This document shows, piece by piece, positions 1 to 11,014 of a DNA stretch of 64,000 nt. The position numbers were made by a program, and so were the translations under genes. Positions within the stretch are counted from its first letter, which is position 1. Every line of letters starts with the position of its first letter. The stretch spans positions 3,987,846 through 4,051,845 of the forward strand of contig NW_006499603.1 of assembly GCF_000471905.2 (NCBI RefSeq), in the 5' to 3' direction. The notes under the pieces are model-generated. The model was not told where the DNA came from, did not search any database, and saw only the letters and a list, made by a program, of their open reading frames with translations. This DNA comes from Amborella trichopoda. Taxonomy: Eukaryota; Streptophyta; Magnoliopsida; Amborellales; Amborellaceae.

Positions 1-391
1 GTTTTAATTGATTAATTGGGTAACATTTTGCCATTTGCCCCAAATTTTTTGTTGACACCTATGGCTGTGAAGCTTTATGTGTCTTTGCCTACAATTGAGG
101 GAATCCTTTTCATTACAATTATCTAAAGTTATATCAAATGTTTATATGGTCCAATGTTTTTATGAACGTTGGATGGATATCCCTGAGATTAGGGAGCCCC
201 TCTTTTTTGCTCAGAGATCCGTTGGAGAAATACAACTGTTAACCCCGTCTTCTCCCTAGGTAGTTTATCTCTCTCTCTCTAAAAGTGAAGGGGGTTCCTA
301 TAATCCAGGCTCTGCGATCACCAGCCTCACGGCACCTCCTCTCTGATCTTAGGTTTTAATCTCATCCACACTCCATCAATATTTACTATCA
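1..391 (+). mobile_element. copia-1 5' LTR, right-hand part
   Basis: This is the end of a Ty1/copia-type LTR that begins left of the window. The boundary is set by the tRNA-iMet-type primer binding site that starts at 393, and the last bases before it read ..ACTATCA, which fits an LTR ending in CA. A CT-rich stretch (267-280) and a short untranslated segment lie just upstream. The small open frame at 77-259 lies inside the LTR and has no recognisable protein. The matching 3' LTR is absent from the window because the element is truncated near 6970. Confidence 0.75.
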
Positions 392-392
392 T

Positions 393-405
393 TGGTATCA
401 GAGCC
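393..405 (+). other. Primer binding site, tRNA-iMet type (copia-1)
   Basis: TGGTATCAGAGCC directly follows the LTR end. It is the usual plant copia PBS, complementary to the 3' end of initiator methionine tRNA, where minus-strand DNA synthesis starts. Confidence 0.9.
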
Positions 406-1880
406 AGGGTCCATCTTCCCCCTTTTTTTTTTTACTCTGAATTTTTTTAACGATAGAGCTTAAGTGATTTGTTTGTTACTATATATGCCCAATTTATTTT
501 TTGTGTATAAATTGTTCTTTAAATATCACCTGCTGCTATCTTGTCTTGGTTCACAATGTTATCTTGGTTCACATTGTTTAATTAATTAAAGGATAAGTAT
601 GCGTGCACTCCCTTTGTATTAATAAATTTCAAATCACCTCTATCCAATTTTTTATGGGTTTGGTTTAGTGTTTGAATTGTGACGGTGACTTGGCTCCTAT
701 TACGGTTCTGTTTCTTGCTTTGTCTGATACGTTGTGATATGGATATATAATACTATGTTATGGGATCAATTGCCTTTTTTTTTTAGTTGATCATTTTGAT
801 TTACTTTCTGCAACATCCACAAAAATAGGGGTAGTTGATCACTTTGATTTACTCTCTGCAACATCCACGAAAATAGGGGTAGTTGATTACTTTGATTTAC
901 TCTCTGCAACAACCATAAAAATAGAGGTTTGGGATTGGAACTCTATGCAACATCCACAACAATAGGGGTTTGGAATTGGATCCCATGTTGTATTGATGAT
1001 CACAAATGTGGACAATTGTTTGTTTTTAAGCGTGTTTGAAGGGGTTAAGGAGAGTTTTGGATAACTCAATGTTAGAGGAAGCGCATATTTGAGCATACCA
1101 CAAAATGCTCCCTCTCTCTCTCTCTTCGATCAATATCAAGAAGAAGAACAAATATTTATGCCTGCCCATCACAAACCTTTAACCCACGTGTTCTCTTTCC
1201 AAACTTTGTTGCGTACCTACAAACCCTTCTAAGTGTTGATTTATATTATCTCCTACTTATAAGAGTTGATTTTGGTACGGATCCATTATTTTAAATTGTC
1301 TGTATCCGACAGTCCCTAATGAGATAACAAATGACCTAAAGATTTTGATTTTGCTCATTGCTTTTGTATTGTTGATATTCTATATTTTAAAAAATAAAAA
1401 AATAAATAAAAATATTAGAATAGGGGGTTGAAACATATTTTGCTATTTTGTTGCCTTATATATTGCTGATATTTCCATTAAAAAAAATAATTATAGAAGA
1501 CTTATTTTGCTATTATTTGAATACAATTAATGCACTTACTGCCTTGGTGTGACATTGAAATTGATTTGTCTTCTATAGAATCTCATACTTGATATTTGCT
1601 CTTCTATTATAAGGGCTCACACACCCTTGATATTGCTCTTGCACATCAAATAAATAAATATAAGGGGGAATTTTATCCTTGATATTCTTAGTAATTACTT
1701 ATAGATTGAGAAATTGCCTATTTCAATTTTTTTTAAGGCATCACTTAATAATTGATATTGTTTTATGAAATAATTGCAGCTCTTTCTGTACAAGTATTAA
1801 CCAAATATTAAATTTTTGGTGCTTTATTTAGCGTCTTTAGAACTTAGAAAATATTAGGATGTTCACACAAAACTTAGCAA
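406..1880 (+). other. copia-1 untranslated leader, no gene
   Basis: About 1.47 kb of AT-rich sequence lies between the PBS and the gag start. It has no credible open frame on either strand. It contains a 48 bp tandem repeat (784-980). The rest is unremarkable. Confidence 0.6.
784..980 (+). repeat. 48 bp tandem repeat in copia-1 leader
   Basis: Units begin at 784, 832 and 880 with TAGTTGATCA/TAGTTGATTA and run through GATTTACT(T/C)TCTGCAAC to ATAGGGGT. Degenerate partial copies containing CAACATCCACAACAATAGGG follow to about 980. Period 48 bp, three good copies. Confidence 0.85.
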
Positions 1881-2188
1881 ATGGCTAGTAGAACTATAAA
1901 GGCTGAACTTTCTAAATTTGAAAAATTGAATGGAAACAATTTTGGGATGTAGAAGAGGAAGATGAAAATATCTCCTCATCCAAGATCGAATCATATATGA
2001 ACTAAAAGATGATCTACCAGTAGTTGGTAATAAACCAAATGAAGAAAATAAAAAGAAATTTTTTTTGAAGATGACATCATAGCAAAAACTTCCATGTTAA
2101 CTTTTATGCAAGATGACCTTATTAAGGTTTTCGAGCATCATGAAACATCAAATAAAATGCTGGATATGACTCAACCTCTGAAACACAT
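1881..2188 (+). pseudogene. copia-1 gag, N-terminal fragment (broken)
   Basis: The ATG at 1881 opens MASRTIKAELSKFEKLNGNN, the typical start of a copia Gag (UBN2-type capsid protein). A TAG at about 1950 stands where the family has Trp (FGM-stop-KRKM), and a frameshift follows. The conceptual protein then continues in other frames with recognisable Gag text (KDDLP, NKPNEENKKK, HHETSNKML) up to LKH at 2188. There the gypsy insertion 2189-5888 interrupts it, and the remainder resumes at 5889. Gag would form the virus-like particle of the element; this copy cannot encode it. Confidence 0.8.
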
Positions 2189-4982
2189 AGTTGGAAGATA
2201 TTTTTCATAATCATGAGTCCCCGCTCAATAAAAGCCTAGCAAACAGTGGAAATCCCGACAGTCTCATAATAGACCCATAACTGGTCAAGATCTTCATAAA
2301 GACTGTCAAAAGTCTTTTGCCAAGTTTTGTCACAATCCGACTTGTCGAACGCTGTGCAGACTGAGAAACAGTTCTGATAGAATCAGCCTCTAGCACATTG
2401 AAACATACCATATAACTAGAGCTACATTTTCGGTGTCTCAATTTGCTGTGGGACCACCACCATTGGATCCAGCACGGTTGAAAACCATCAGAGGTCAAAT
2501 TTCAGCTTAAACGAACATCCCAAGAAAACGTTATAGGCAAAAGAGCGAAACAGGAGGAGCCGTAAGCTATCCCCGTGCGGCTACCCTACAACTCAACACC
2601 ATTAAAGGGATAATCATGACCAGTAAATTTTGACACTCATATCTCACTCGTTCGAGGTCGGATCAAGCCCAAATTTTGTGAGCCTATTCGTGTCATCAAG
2701 ATGAGCGTTTCGATATGTGGCACGTCCCGTGACGGCTCTCGAGCTCGGAGAAAAGCTAGAGAGAAATTGCTGATCCATGAAGAAAGTGCAGGAAAATCAA
2801 CATTGTCGTGCCTCTCTCGAGCGACCAAATCACACCGCTCATGAGCATGATCGACGTGAGACCAGTTCCATCATGTGCGTAAGGTCCGCGGCCATCACTG
2901 TCCGAACTTCGAGTATGATGAATGGTCGGATTTTGCACACAAGTCTGACAAAGAAACTGCAAATTCCATCTCCAAAATTCCAGATTTCGACCAAAATTCC
3001 AAACCTGCAAAACCTTCGTTAGGGCACGAAATCGAGCTACGTTTGTTGCCCCGCGATCGTAGCGACATGCTCACCTCGATCCAATGAAGAAATCACAGAA
3101 AAAAATTAAGGAACGAGCACACTATCGATCCAAAGTTTCAAGATTCATCCAAAATTCAATTCACATGATTGTGCCCTAAAAACAGAATCCATAACTCGAA
3201 GTTGGTGTCAAATCGATCGCCATATCGAGCCCTACAAGAAACAATCATCTTTCGATCAAACAAGAATCAAAACGACTCCGGATTATCCATGCAAGATCAC
3301 ACAAGTTCTAGGGCAACACAGGGACTGTTTCGACATTTCATAAATTGTTAGGAAAGGGAAACTCTATCATTTTGCACCCTATTTTTTTAATTCAATTTAA
3401 TATTAATTTCAAGAAATTAGGGTTACTTTTGATCATCCACCCATGTTTGGGGCAAATTCTATATATACCACGTACCATCATTGTACGCAAAGGAGAAAAA
3501 AACACACACACACACAGAATACACAAAGAGAGAGTTTTACTGAATAAAGTTTCTCTTTCTTCTCATTGTTGGGTCATGTTTGAGAGAGAGAGTAAGGTAA
3601 GAGAAACTTTTGGACCGGTACCCTTAGGCTCAAGGTAAACCTTCTCTCTCTTCTTTTTGTTTTTTCTTCTCTCTCTTCCTCTCCTTTCTTCGTCTGAGCT
3701 CCTCTTAGAGACTATGCACAGTAGTGGTAGTGTCGTGGATGCCTCTCATGTAGCCTCACAAGTCGCACATGGCGATGGTAATGCTATGTGCGAGCTCCTT
3801 TTTTCGCCCTATTTTTGTCTCTATCTCTCAGCAGGACTTGCAAACGGCGCTGCTCATCGCCATCCGCAGATGTATCCTCAACGTCTCAGAGAGGAAAGCC
3901 AGCAGTGAAGCCTATTGCTGTCCGCGGGGGCTTCACCCTATCGCGTGACTATTGCAGGCAGCGATATCCATCGCCGACCGCAAAGGGTCACAACAATACT
4001 CGTCGCGATGCATAGGCTTCTTTTGCGTATCTCTACGCCTTTCGCAGTGCGCAAGCTCTCCTTGTTTCCTACGCCCATCGCCGTGCATCCCACGAGAGGT
4101 AATTGCCGCATGACTTATAAGAAGTTCTCGCCATGCACCTTCCCAGAAGCTATCGCCGTCCGCAAGCAATGTATTGCCTTCTCACGTGCTAACGACAATG
4201 CTTATTACCGTCCACAGGTTTCTCTTTTATTCCACATCTAACGCCGTGTGCCTCACGTGGGAGCTATCACTGTAAGCCTTATCAGAAGCCACTGCCGCTC
4301 GTAAGGGATGCAGAGTCTTCTCATGATGCCAACGGTGATAACCATTGTCGTTGGGAGCCTATCCCTTTGTCGTCTCGTCCCTTCTCTTTGATCTCTCCTC
4401 TTCTCAATGGATTGAGGGTTGACCTAGCTTAGCACCACCATATTGGCCTTGGTTTCTAGTAGTCTTGCCGACGTGCTGGTCCTGAGTACCATGCCCGTCT
4501 TGCTACCGCTCCGAGTCGATCAATGTCCGACTATCAAGCTAGTCTCGTCCCTTCATCAAGTTTTCTTCTCTCTTCGAACTTTGCTTGAACTTTCTACTCT
4601 ATCATCCTAACCTCTCACATTCTTAACCACATGAATGTGCATTGCCTTAAGACAAGGGTAGGCCCCTTTGGCCCACTTATCTTGCAAATTAACCATAGTA
4701 GTGTTTTGCAAAAAAACAAAGAGATTACATGTCAAGGGAGGCAATTCCAAGCCAGCTAAAGCAGCTGGAGGCCTTTCCAACATGATTTAAGAGGTTGCCC
4801 ATGCGAGCTAGCTGGAGTAAGTCCTGAACCCACCTTAAATTCCTCTCATCGGTTGATATATCTTCCCTAACTCTTGAGCGAGGTTCCGAGAGAGCAATCT
4901 CAAATCCCGAGTTCACTAGTAACCCAATATACATGCCGCCAGATCATCTAGATCCGGATGACAAGATCAAGGCACCTAACCA
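2189..4982 (+). mobile_element. Large gypsy-type LTR, copy 1 (5' LTR)
   Basis: This 2.79 kb LTR is homologous end to end with the LTRs at 32076-34761 (minus) and 49611-52237 (plus). It starts AGTTGGAAGATATTTTTC (TG changed to AG) and ends GGCACCTAACCA just before the PBS. It contains a TATA box (3460), a CT-rich transcribed stretch near 3640-3690, and a GC-rich degenerate repeat region with many ATCGCCGTCCGCA-like motifs (3840-4350). The many short open frames inside it are noise. Confidence 0.88.
3460..3467 (+). promoter_or_regulatory. LTR TATA box
   Basis: TATATATA lies at the same relative place as TATATATA (minus) at 33499-33506 and CTATTTATATG at 50893-50903 in the sister LTRs, each shortly after a conserved GGGGCAAATTCTAT/TTTGCC segment. 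It is the likely core promoter of the LTR. Confidence 0.6.
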
Positions 4983-4985
4983 GCT

Positions 4986-5001
4986 TGGTGACTCCACTGG
5001 G
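4986..5001 (+). other. Primer binding site of gypsy family
   Basis: TGGTGACTCCACTGGG follows the LTR end by 3 nt. The same motif with small changes follows the LTR ends at 40268, 43457 and 61432 (consensus TGGCGACTCCATTGGGG). It starts with TGG, as expected for pairing with a tRNA CCA end. I cannot assign the tRNA; the form resembles PBSs of Tat-lineage gypsy elements, from memory. Confidence 0.7.
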
Positions 5002-5002
5002 C

Positions 5003-5490
5003 ATCCTAAGCGCCTTGCGCAGGGTACAGAAAACCTCTGATGCCCGTATCACCAAGTATGGGGCCACGACCTGAAAGAATGCTCCAGGTTTGAAGCCATA
5101 GTCACGAAAAAAGTCCAGGAAGGTCACATCGTCTGTGCCATTCTCCCGGAGAACTCACAAGCCGTTGCTCCCGTTCGAGAGAAAGCCCAAGTATAGGCTC
5201 TCTATGAGCATTCATTGGACCCTTCAGAGCCCTTGACTTCTCAACCCTAGGAAGTCTTCCAAGAGAAAAGTAGGCTCAAATCCCAGAAATGTGAGGTAGT
5301 CCACCAAACTAGGACTACTCACCAGCCCGAAAGGGCAGTCCAAGGACCCCCTCAGGGATCTGACAGGAGATGGCAAGCACCTAGGTCAGCTCGCCGAAGG
5401 AATCGTCTTCCTTAGCCACCAGTTGAGGAAGAATTCCTCAGACCCCTTCCTCCACTACCGACCTTGCCGGACTTCTTCCCGCCTTGACTT
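5003..5490 (+). pseudogene. Gypsy gag remnant (C-terminal, zinc-knuckle part)
   Basis: The PBS joins abruptly to gag sequence that in the longer copies lies 2.7-2.8 kb further downstream, so the leader and most of gag are deleted. Conceptual translation gives RLAQGTENL-stop-CPYHQVWGHDLKEC followed by SRFEAIV and VAPVREKAQV. It matches the segments at about 42950-43080 and 46590-46680. The C-x2-H-x4-H-x4-C knuckle is intact here, although stops surround it. Confidence 0.75.
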
Positions 5491-5888
5491 ATAGTCCAAT
5501 ATGGGTGATGACATAATTTTTGGGGAAACTGAAGAAGGGCGAGGTTAATTTCCCTTGGGAATTGGGGACGGTGGGAATCCGAGGCACAACAAGGGTATGC
5601 ACGTCATTAAGTCGCATGTAGCACTGCCTTCACGTGTCTCTAGGCTACGCACGACGATAGCCATGCTTGGGAGCATGCCTCTCTCGGTAATGGTCTCACT
5701 CGGCATTGGTCTGCCCGTGCTGATGGTAGCGCGCAACGTTGAGCTGCTCGCGACGGTGGTCACTTGTAGCGTTGAGTCATACGCAACGATGATCTCATGT
5801 GGCATTGAGTTGCGCACGACGATTACCATGGACGGGGATACTTATGGGGGTCAAGAGTGATGGCAAATGAGGAGGCCTTACGCCGTGG
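5491..5888 (+). repeat. GC-rich degenerate repeat at 3' end of the insertion
   Basis: The stretch holds about 35 bp degenerate repeats built on GCGCACGACGAT / TAGCGTTGAGTC(A/T) words between 5645 and 5830. It resembles the degenerate repeats inside the large LTRs (for example 32940-33180) but does not align end to end. The long frames on both strands arise from the repeats. No LTR 3' end (CTAACCA) precedes the target duplication at 5889. Confidence 0.5.
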
Positions 5889-6965
5889 TACATTGGAAGC
5901 CAGGTCCTCCAGCACAACACACACCTCCAATTGCTATAAGAGCAATATAACTCATTCAAAATGAAAGAGGGTAATAATGTAATGGAACATGTAAACAAAA
6001 TGCTTGTTATGGCTAAGGACTTAGCCATTGCTGGGAAAGAAGTCCTTGAGTGCATGCAAATTTCCACAATCATAAATAGCCTTCCACCTACTTGGAGGAT
6101 GGTAACAATTGCACTTAAGTTGAATGCCAAATCTCTTATATTAGGGGACCTACCTATGCAACTAGCCTTAGAACAGGAACATATGAACAAAGATAAAAGG
6201 AGTGAGCTCATGTTTGCTCAAGGACCTTCCAAAACTAGCCAACCCAAGCCTAAATTTTAAGGAAAGTTTAATAAGAAGAATAATAGGTTCAAAAATAGAG
6301 GAACTAAGTCATACAACCAAGAATCTAAACTAGGACCACCAAAATACTTCTTATGTGGTCAGCCAGGTCACTTCAAGAACCTCTGCCCATATAATAGAAA
6401 CCAGTAAAATCCAAAGAATAATGGAAATAAAAGCAAGATGCGTGAAGTTATTTGTGTGGTTTTTGAGTGCCTGATGGCAGACCATGACATCAAAGGATGG
6501 TGGGTACACTCAGGCACTAATCGACAAATTACAACCTCAAAAGGCCTCTTCGAGGACTTCAAAGAAATAAAAGCTGGGGAGAAACACATCTATATGGGGA
6601 ACAACACTTATTATGATGTATTAGGTATATGAACTTGTAGGTTGTATGTAGGGACAATCAACCTTGTATTAACTGATGTATATTTTGTCCCTTGTATGAG
6701 ACGAAATATTGTATCTGTCTCTATGCTCATTAGAAAGTCCGCTTCTGATTGTTATAAGTATCAATCAGAAAGCGTGGACAAATTTATGCTTGCGATCACC
6801 TGGTTGATAACCAAAACTTGTTCTTTCTTCATGAAAATGAGAAAACTTATTCTGGTTATGTTGATTGTGTAATGGTTATTGATGCATATACTTGGCATCT
6901 TAGGCTTGGCCACATAGGAAAAAACGAAATAAATAGATTAATAAAGAAATGACTAGCTTATTTAA
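5889..6965 (+). pseudogene. copia-1 gag C-terminus, protease, pre-integrase (broken)
   Basis: Resumes the copia polyprotein after the insertion. In order it shows Gag helix text (EQYNSFKMKEGNNVMEHVNK, 5930-6240), a zinc knuckle YFLCGQPGHFKNLC (6345-6386) whose first Cys is Tyr, a protease start WWVHSGT (6498-6518) whose catalytic Asp is His (CAC at 6507), and a GAG-pre-integrase segment WHLRLGH (about 6890). Stops occur at 6258, 6405, 6630 and 6870. The element ends abruptly near 6970, so integrase, RT, RNase H and the 3' LTR are missing. It can make no active enzyme. Confidence 0.85.
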
Positions 6966-7826
6966 ACGTTTTTGGAGCATTCTGCGGCCAACTTACTAAA
7001 AATGGGTTAATCGCACACAATTCGGGTGCACCCATAGCAAACCAGTTTCTATTTATGGAAACTGTGCTTTTCAATTTCGAGACTAACTTCCGTTGGCCAT
7101 ATCTCCTTCATCCTGGGTCAAAATAGGTCCAAAATTCGGGAGGATGTTCATCTCATCGGCCCAATCGTTTTGATGTATGACATGCCCGATGACATAGCTC
7201 GAGCAGAGAGAAATCGAAGAGAGAAGATTTCTATTGGAAAAACATAAGTTGTAGATTTTTCAAGAAGAAGTTCCCTTTGATCAAATGACCATATCATAGT
7301 GTTCGCATAACGGATCGACTTGAAAATGGTTGCATCACGACCATGAGGTTGAGGAATCCATTCGAGCCAAACGTTGCACATGATGAACGGTTGGATTTGT
7401 TCCATTCCAGGGATAAAGAAGAGGCATTTTGCGACCACTGGAATCTCAATTCTGGTCAAAAGTCCCCAATTGAGAAATTCATCATTTGGGCACCAAATCG
7501 AGCCATTCTTATCACCAAACGTTCAGGAAGACTTGCTCATCATTTTTACAACAAAGAAATCTAGGAAAAAACATGAAGAAAAGAGCGAAATCTTGAATCT
7601 AAAATTGCAAGTTTCTCACATCTTTGCCACTTCAAGTTCATGGCCCAAAACCTCGATCAATGGTTCAAAATCTATACCAAAATGATCACCTCACCAATCT
7701 CATCAAGTTTCCATTGTTGGTTTGGCTAGAAGAAGGTTGGAAAGATCCTATATCAGCTACGAGAAATTACAAAGAACATTCATGACCATTGATGGCTTGT
7801 TTTGGAATTAATAGGACTGTGAGCCT

Positions 7827-7834
7827 TATATATA
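7827..7834 (+). promoter_or_regulatory. TATA box of truncated LTR
   Basis: TATATATA followed by CCCCGC, at the position equivalent to the TATA boxes of the other large LTRs. It points towards F-box pseudogene 1, about 1.15 kb upstream of its ATG. Confidence 0.5.
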
Positions 7835-8054
7835 CCCCGCATGTAATATTGGGGGGGGGGTTCCTTGGTGGTATCGTCTGATTATCCGTGTAATAGCCCC
7901 TTTTACTTACTGTTAATTCTTGGTATTGGTCAAAATTTTCCTTGCCCCTTTCTTAGAGAAAGGGAGGAGAGAGAATACTTTTGGTAATTGAGCACCACCC
8001 TTGATTCTAGCCAACGAGCCGAGAACCCTAAGTAAACCTTTGCCCTTCCCATGT

Positions 8055-8980
8055 GTGAAGAGGGGCCGGTGGCCACTCTCTCCCCCTTATTTCTTTCTCT
8101 CTCCTCTCCTTATCTCTCTTCCTTCCTCTCTCTTCTTTCTCTCTTTCCTTCTCTCTTCCTTCCTCTCACTCTTCTCGATCCTTCTTCTTCTTCTCTCTCG
8201 TCCTTCTCTCCCGATCTCTCTTCCTTTCTCTCTCCCCTTTTCTCCTTATCTTTCTTCTTCTTCCCTCTCTATTCCTTTCTCTATTCTCCTTTTCTCCCTT
8301 TCTTTCTTTCTTCTTCTTCTCTCTCTCCTTCTTTTTTCTCTTCTTCTTCTCTCTCCTCCTTTTCTCCTTATCTCAGTTCCTTTCTCTCTCCTCCTTTTCT
8401 CTTTATCTCTCTTCTTCTCTCTCCTTTTCTCTTTCTCTCACTATCTCTCTTCCATTCTCTCTCCTTCTTTTCTCCTTATCTCTCTTCCTTTATCTCTTCT
8501 TCTCTTTTTTCTTCTCTCTCCTCCTTTCCTTATCTCTCTCCTCCTTTTCTCTTTATCTCTCTTTCTTTCTCTCACTTCTTCTCTCTCTTCTTCTTCTTCT
8601 CTCTCCTCCTTTTCTCTTAATCTCTTTTTTTCTCTCTCTCTTTATCTCTCTTCTTCTCTCTCACTTTTTTGGATCCTCTCCTCTTCTCTCTCCTCCTTTT
8701 TCCTTATCCCTCTTCCTTCCTCTCTCTTCTTTCTCACTCTCCTGCTTTTTATCTTCTCTCTCTTCCTCGAGTGGTAGCCTCAGCCACCGCCTCACCTTCC
8801 ATTCCCTCCTAGATCCTTCTTCTTCTTTTTCTCCCTCCTCTCATTATCTCTCTTGCCTCCTCTCTCATCTTTCTCTCTCTTTCTCTCTCTTCTTCTTTCT
8901 TAGTCTTCTAGATCCTCTCTCTTTCTCTCTCCTATTTCTCTCTCTCCTTCTCTCTCTTCTTCTCTTTTTCTCTTCTACCT
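8055..8980 (+). repeat. Polypyrimidine (CT-rich) tract
   Basis: About 0.9 kb is almost purely C and T on the plus strand, made of TCTCTC, TTCTTC and CCTTT words, with one short break near 8770-8800. The two overlapping open frames here (258 and 189 codons, nearly all Ser, Leu, Phe, Pro) are composition artefacts. A similar tract lies at 59270-59510 and 60400-60712 in the LTR 58958-61428. Confidence 0.9.
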
Positions 8981-8984
8981 AGTG

Positions 8985-10108
8985 ATGAGTTCTCTATCTT
9001 GTGACTTTTCTGATAAGCTAACAGAAGAAATCCTTGTGAAGTTGCATGCAACTTCACATCATTAGTTTCAAGAGGGTATGTAAATCTTGGTACAACCTCC
9101 TCTCCTCTCCTTGTTTCCTACATCTCCACTCCCTCACTCCTCATTCTCCCTCCCAACCTTTTACACTCTTCCACCCATCCTCTCATAAAAAGTCTCCTAT
9201 TTTCACCATCTCCCTTAAGAACCATGAACACATCATGCAACTCTGTGAAGTACCTCATAGCTCATCATGGATGCCAAGAAATATCAAATGTAGCAATGAC
9301 ATACTTTGCATATTAACAGACAGGGGTGCCTTTTGCATTGTAACCCTGCAACCGGCCAATCCACCGGCCTTTCACATATTCATGGGCTGTGTGTAGTGTA
9401 TTTTGGATTGTATTTCAACCCCCAAACTTGCAAATACAAGGTGTTGATAGTGCTCTCCACGGGAATTATTGGAGATTACGCAGTCTTTGACTCATCAATT
9501 GGAAAATGGGAATTCTTCGACAACGTAGAGCCAATCAAAGCTCCAATCTTCAGCTCTATAGAACTCAAAACCATCGGACATACATGTTACAACTACAACA
9601 ACTTCAACATCGCGTATGATATGAACTTGATTGGTTTTGACATGGTGAAGGAGGAGGTAGAGATCATACCAGCACCACCAAAGTTCCAAAGATAAGGGGA
9701 TGATCATGTTGTTTTGTTGAAATGGGATGGTTGTGCTTCTATCGCAGTGGTCAACCATAGTTTGGAACTAAGGTTGTGGGCTCTAAGAAAAGAGAAGAAA
9801 TGGAAGATAGTGGTGGATGCAGATTTGGGGGAATTGGGACTCAAAAATGAAAGTGAGAACTCTTATCCATATCCAAAGGTTGTGGTTGGGAAGGATATAT
9901 TGATGGATTAAAGTGATAAGATGTTAAGTTATGGGATTGAGAGTGGGAGGTTGAATGGTTTCTTACCAAGTGAACAGGGATTATCTGAGGGTCATATTCT
10001 ATCCTACAACCCACTTTATTCGCTTGGGAGTATGATGATGGTAAGAAAGGAAACGGGAGTAAAGGTGGTAAGAAGAAGAGGAGCCTTGCTCAATCATGCC
10101 CAATAGGA
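8985..10108 (+). pseudogene. F-box protein pseudogene 1 (F-box plus associated domain)
   Basis: The ATG at 8985 opens MSSLSCDFSDKLTEEILVKL, the first half of an F-box. A one-base insertion near 9035, relative to paralogue 2, causes a stop. The F-box then continues in another frame (FKRVCKSWYNLLSSPCFLHL, 9070). A second frameshift near 9310-9390 leads into the F-box-associated domain (VYFGLYFNPQTCKYKVL, EEVEIIPAPPKF, ALRKEKKWK), broken by TAA at 9693 and 9909. Functional relatives are substrate receptors of SCF ubiquitin ligases: the F-box binds SKP1 and the C-terminal domain binds the target. It is the tandem paralogue of 23427-24600. Homology begins at the ATG; the upstream DNA is LTR-derived and unlike that of paralogue 2. 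Confidence 0.9.
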
Positions 10109-10371
10109 AAGAGAAGAAGACATCTTCCATCACATGACTCACTATAGCTTTCAATATGGTTTGGTGGGTTTCCTATGGTTAGACTCATGTAAAATGATTC
10201 TCAACATGGTTTGGATTAGTGAGGGACTGCACAATTTTGAGTTGATTGTTTTATTATGTCCCATTTGAGTAGAATTTATGAAGAAACTTTGGCTGTAATT
10301 ATTCCCACTATAATTTTAATAGATGGCTCTTTATCTCTCTTTTCTTGCTTGTAATTTCTTTCTATGTGAAT

Positions 10372-10407
<36 letters not shown>

Positions 10408-10750
10408 TTTTTTAATTTATTTTACGACTATCTTGTGCCAATAAAAACTGACAAGGCACACACAATCCCACATGCTCTCATCTATCAGTGAGTATTGATT
10501 TGATTGGAAGGAATTCCATATGATACAGCTCTCTCTCTCTCTCTCTCTCTTTCTCTGCCTCCACACACACATATATTGTAAAAAAAAAAAAAAAAAATTG
10601 GCAAAATAAGACGAGAAATTATAACAGACTTTCCAAATGCAAGCAAACTAAGATACCTTGTATTACGATCACAAACCCTATTTCACCCTCAAACATATTG
10701 CATTACCTATCTATGACTTCTTTTCTAATGTACTTCATTGCATCTGTTAT
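10109..10750 (+). other. 3' flank of F-box pseudogene 1, with CT and A tracts
   Basis: No gene. The stretch is closely similar to 24600-25248 downstream of F-box pseudogene 2. It contains (CT)n at about 10374-10405 and 10531-10553 and an A17 run at about 10580. It ends at the copia-2 insertion. Confidence 0.85.
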
Positions 10751-11000
10751 TGTTGAGAAAAATAAGAAGAAGAAAAGAATTACGTGGTTCAGCGTGTTTG
10801 GCTACATCCACGAGAAGGGATATTGCTTGTTATTCTCTCATGACTCCTTGTTTACCTTACACCATATTACAACTACAGCCTCAGAGATAAGAGTAAAAAT
10901 AGAAGATGATAGAGGTGATAGAGAGAATCCCAAATTTTGAGATAACCATTATATACAATTTGTCAACGTAATTACAGCCTCATTGCCAACTATTCCAAAA
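10751..11000 (-). mobile_element. copia-2 3' LTR
   Basis: This 250 bp LTR is homologous to 17238-17483 (shared words include GAATTACGTGGTTC, CATGACTCCTTGTTT and ATTACAACTACAGCCTCAG). It lies next to the polypurine tract, which makes it the 3' LTR. Confidence 0.9.
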
Positions 11001-11014
11001 CTCCCCCTCAAGTT
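11001..11014 (-). other. Polypurine tract of copia-2
   Basis: The minus strand reads ACTTGAGGGGGAG immediately before the 3' LTR. This is the usual plant copia plus-strand primer. Confidence 0.85.

Larger units (their letters stand above)
2189..5888 (+). mobile_element. Gypsy-type insertion inside copia-1 gag
   Basis: A 3.70 kb insertion consists of a complete large LTR (2189-4982), a PBS, a remnant of gag and a GC-rich 3' end. The flanking bases are CACAT (2184-2188) and TACAT (5889-5893), a 5 bp target duplication with one transition. Removing the insertion joins the copia gag in frame (LKH then IGSQVLQHNTHLQLL). No 3' LTR is recognisable before the right boundary, so the element is internally deleted or its 3' end is aberrant. 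Confidence 0.8.
6970..8980 (+). mobile_element. Truncated large LTR, diverged subfamily
   Basis: The segment lacks its first few hundred bases. Its first part (6973-7150) is homologous to 40045-40200, including the words AAAAATGGGT and GCCATATCTC. The middle parallels the other large LTRs: a GATGAACGGT segment, a TATA box, then GAGAG...CTTTTGG...CCTAAGTAAACC as in 3590-3650. It ends in a polypyrimidine tract that stops at the F-box pseudogene. It truncates copia-1 on its left. Short frames here are not genes. Confidence 0.65.

Noticed and set aside
8001..8777. 258-codon Ser/Leu/Phe-rich open frame
   Set aside because: Purely a product of the polypyrimidine tract, which has few possible stop codons.
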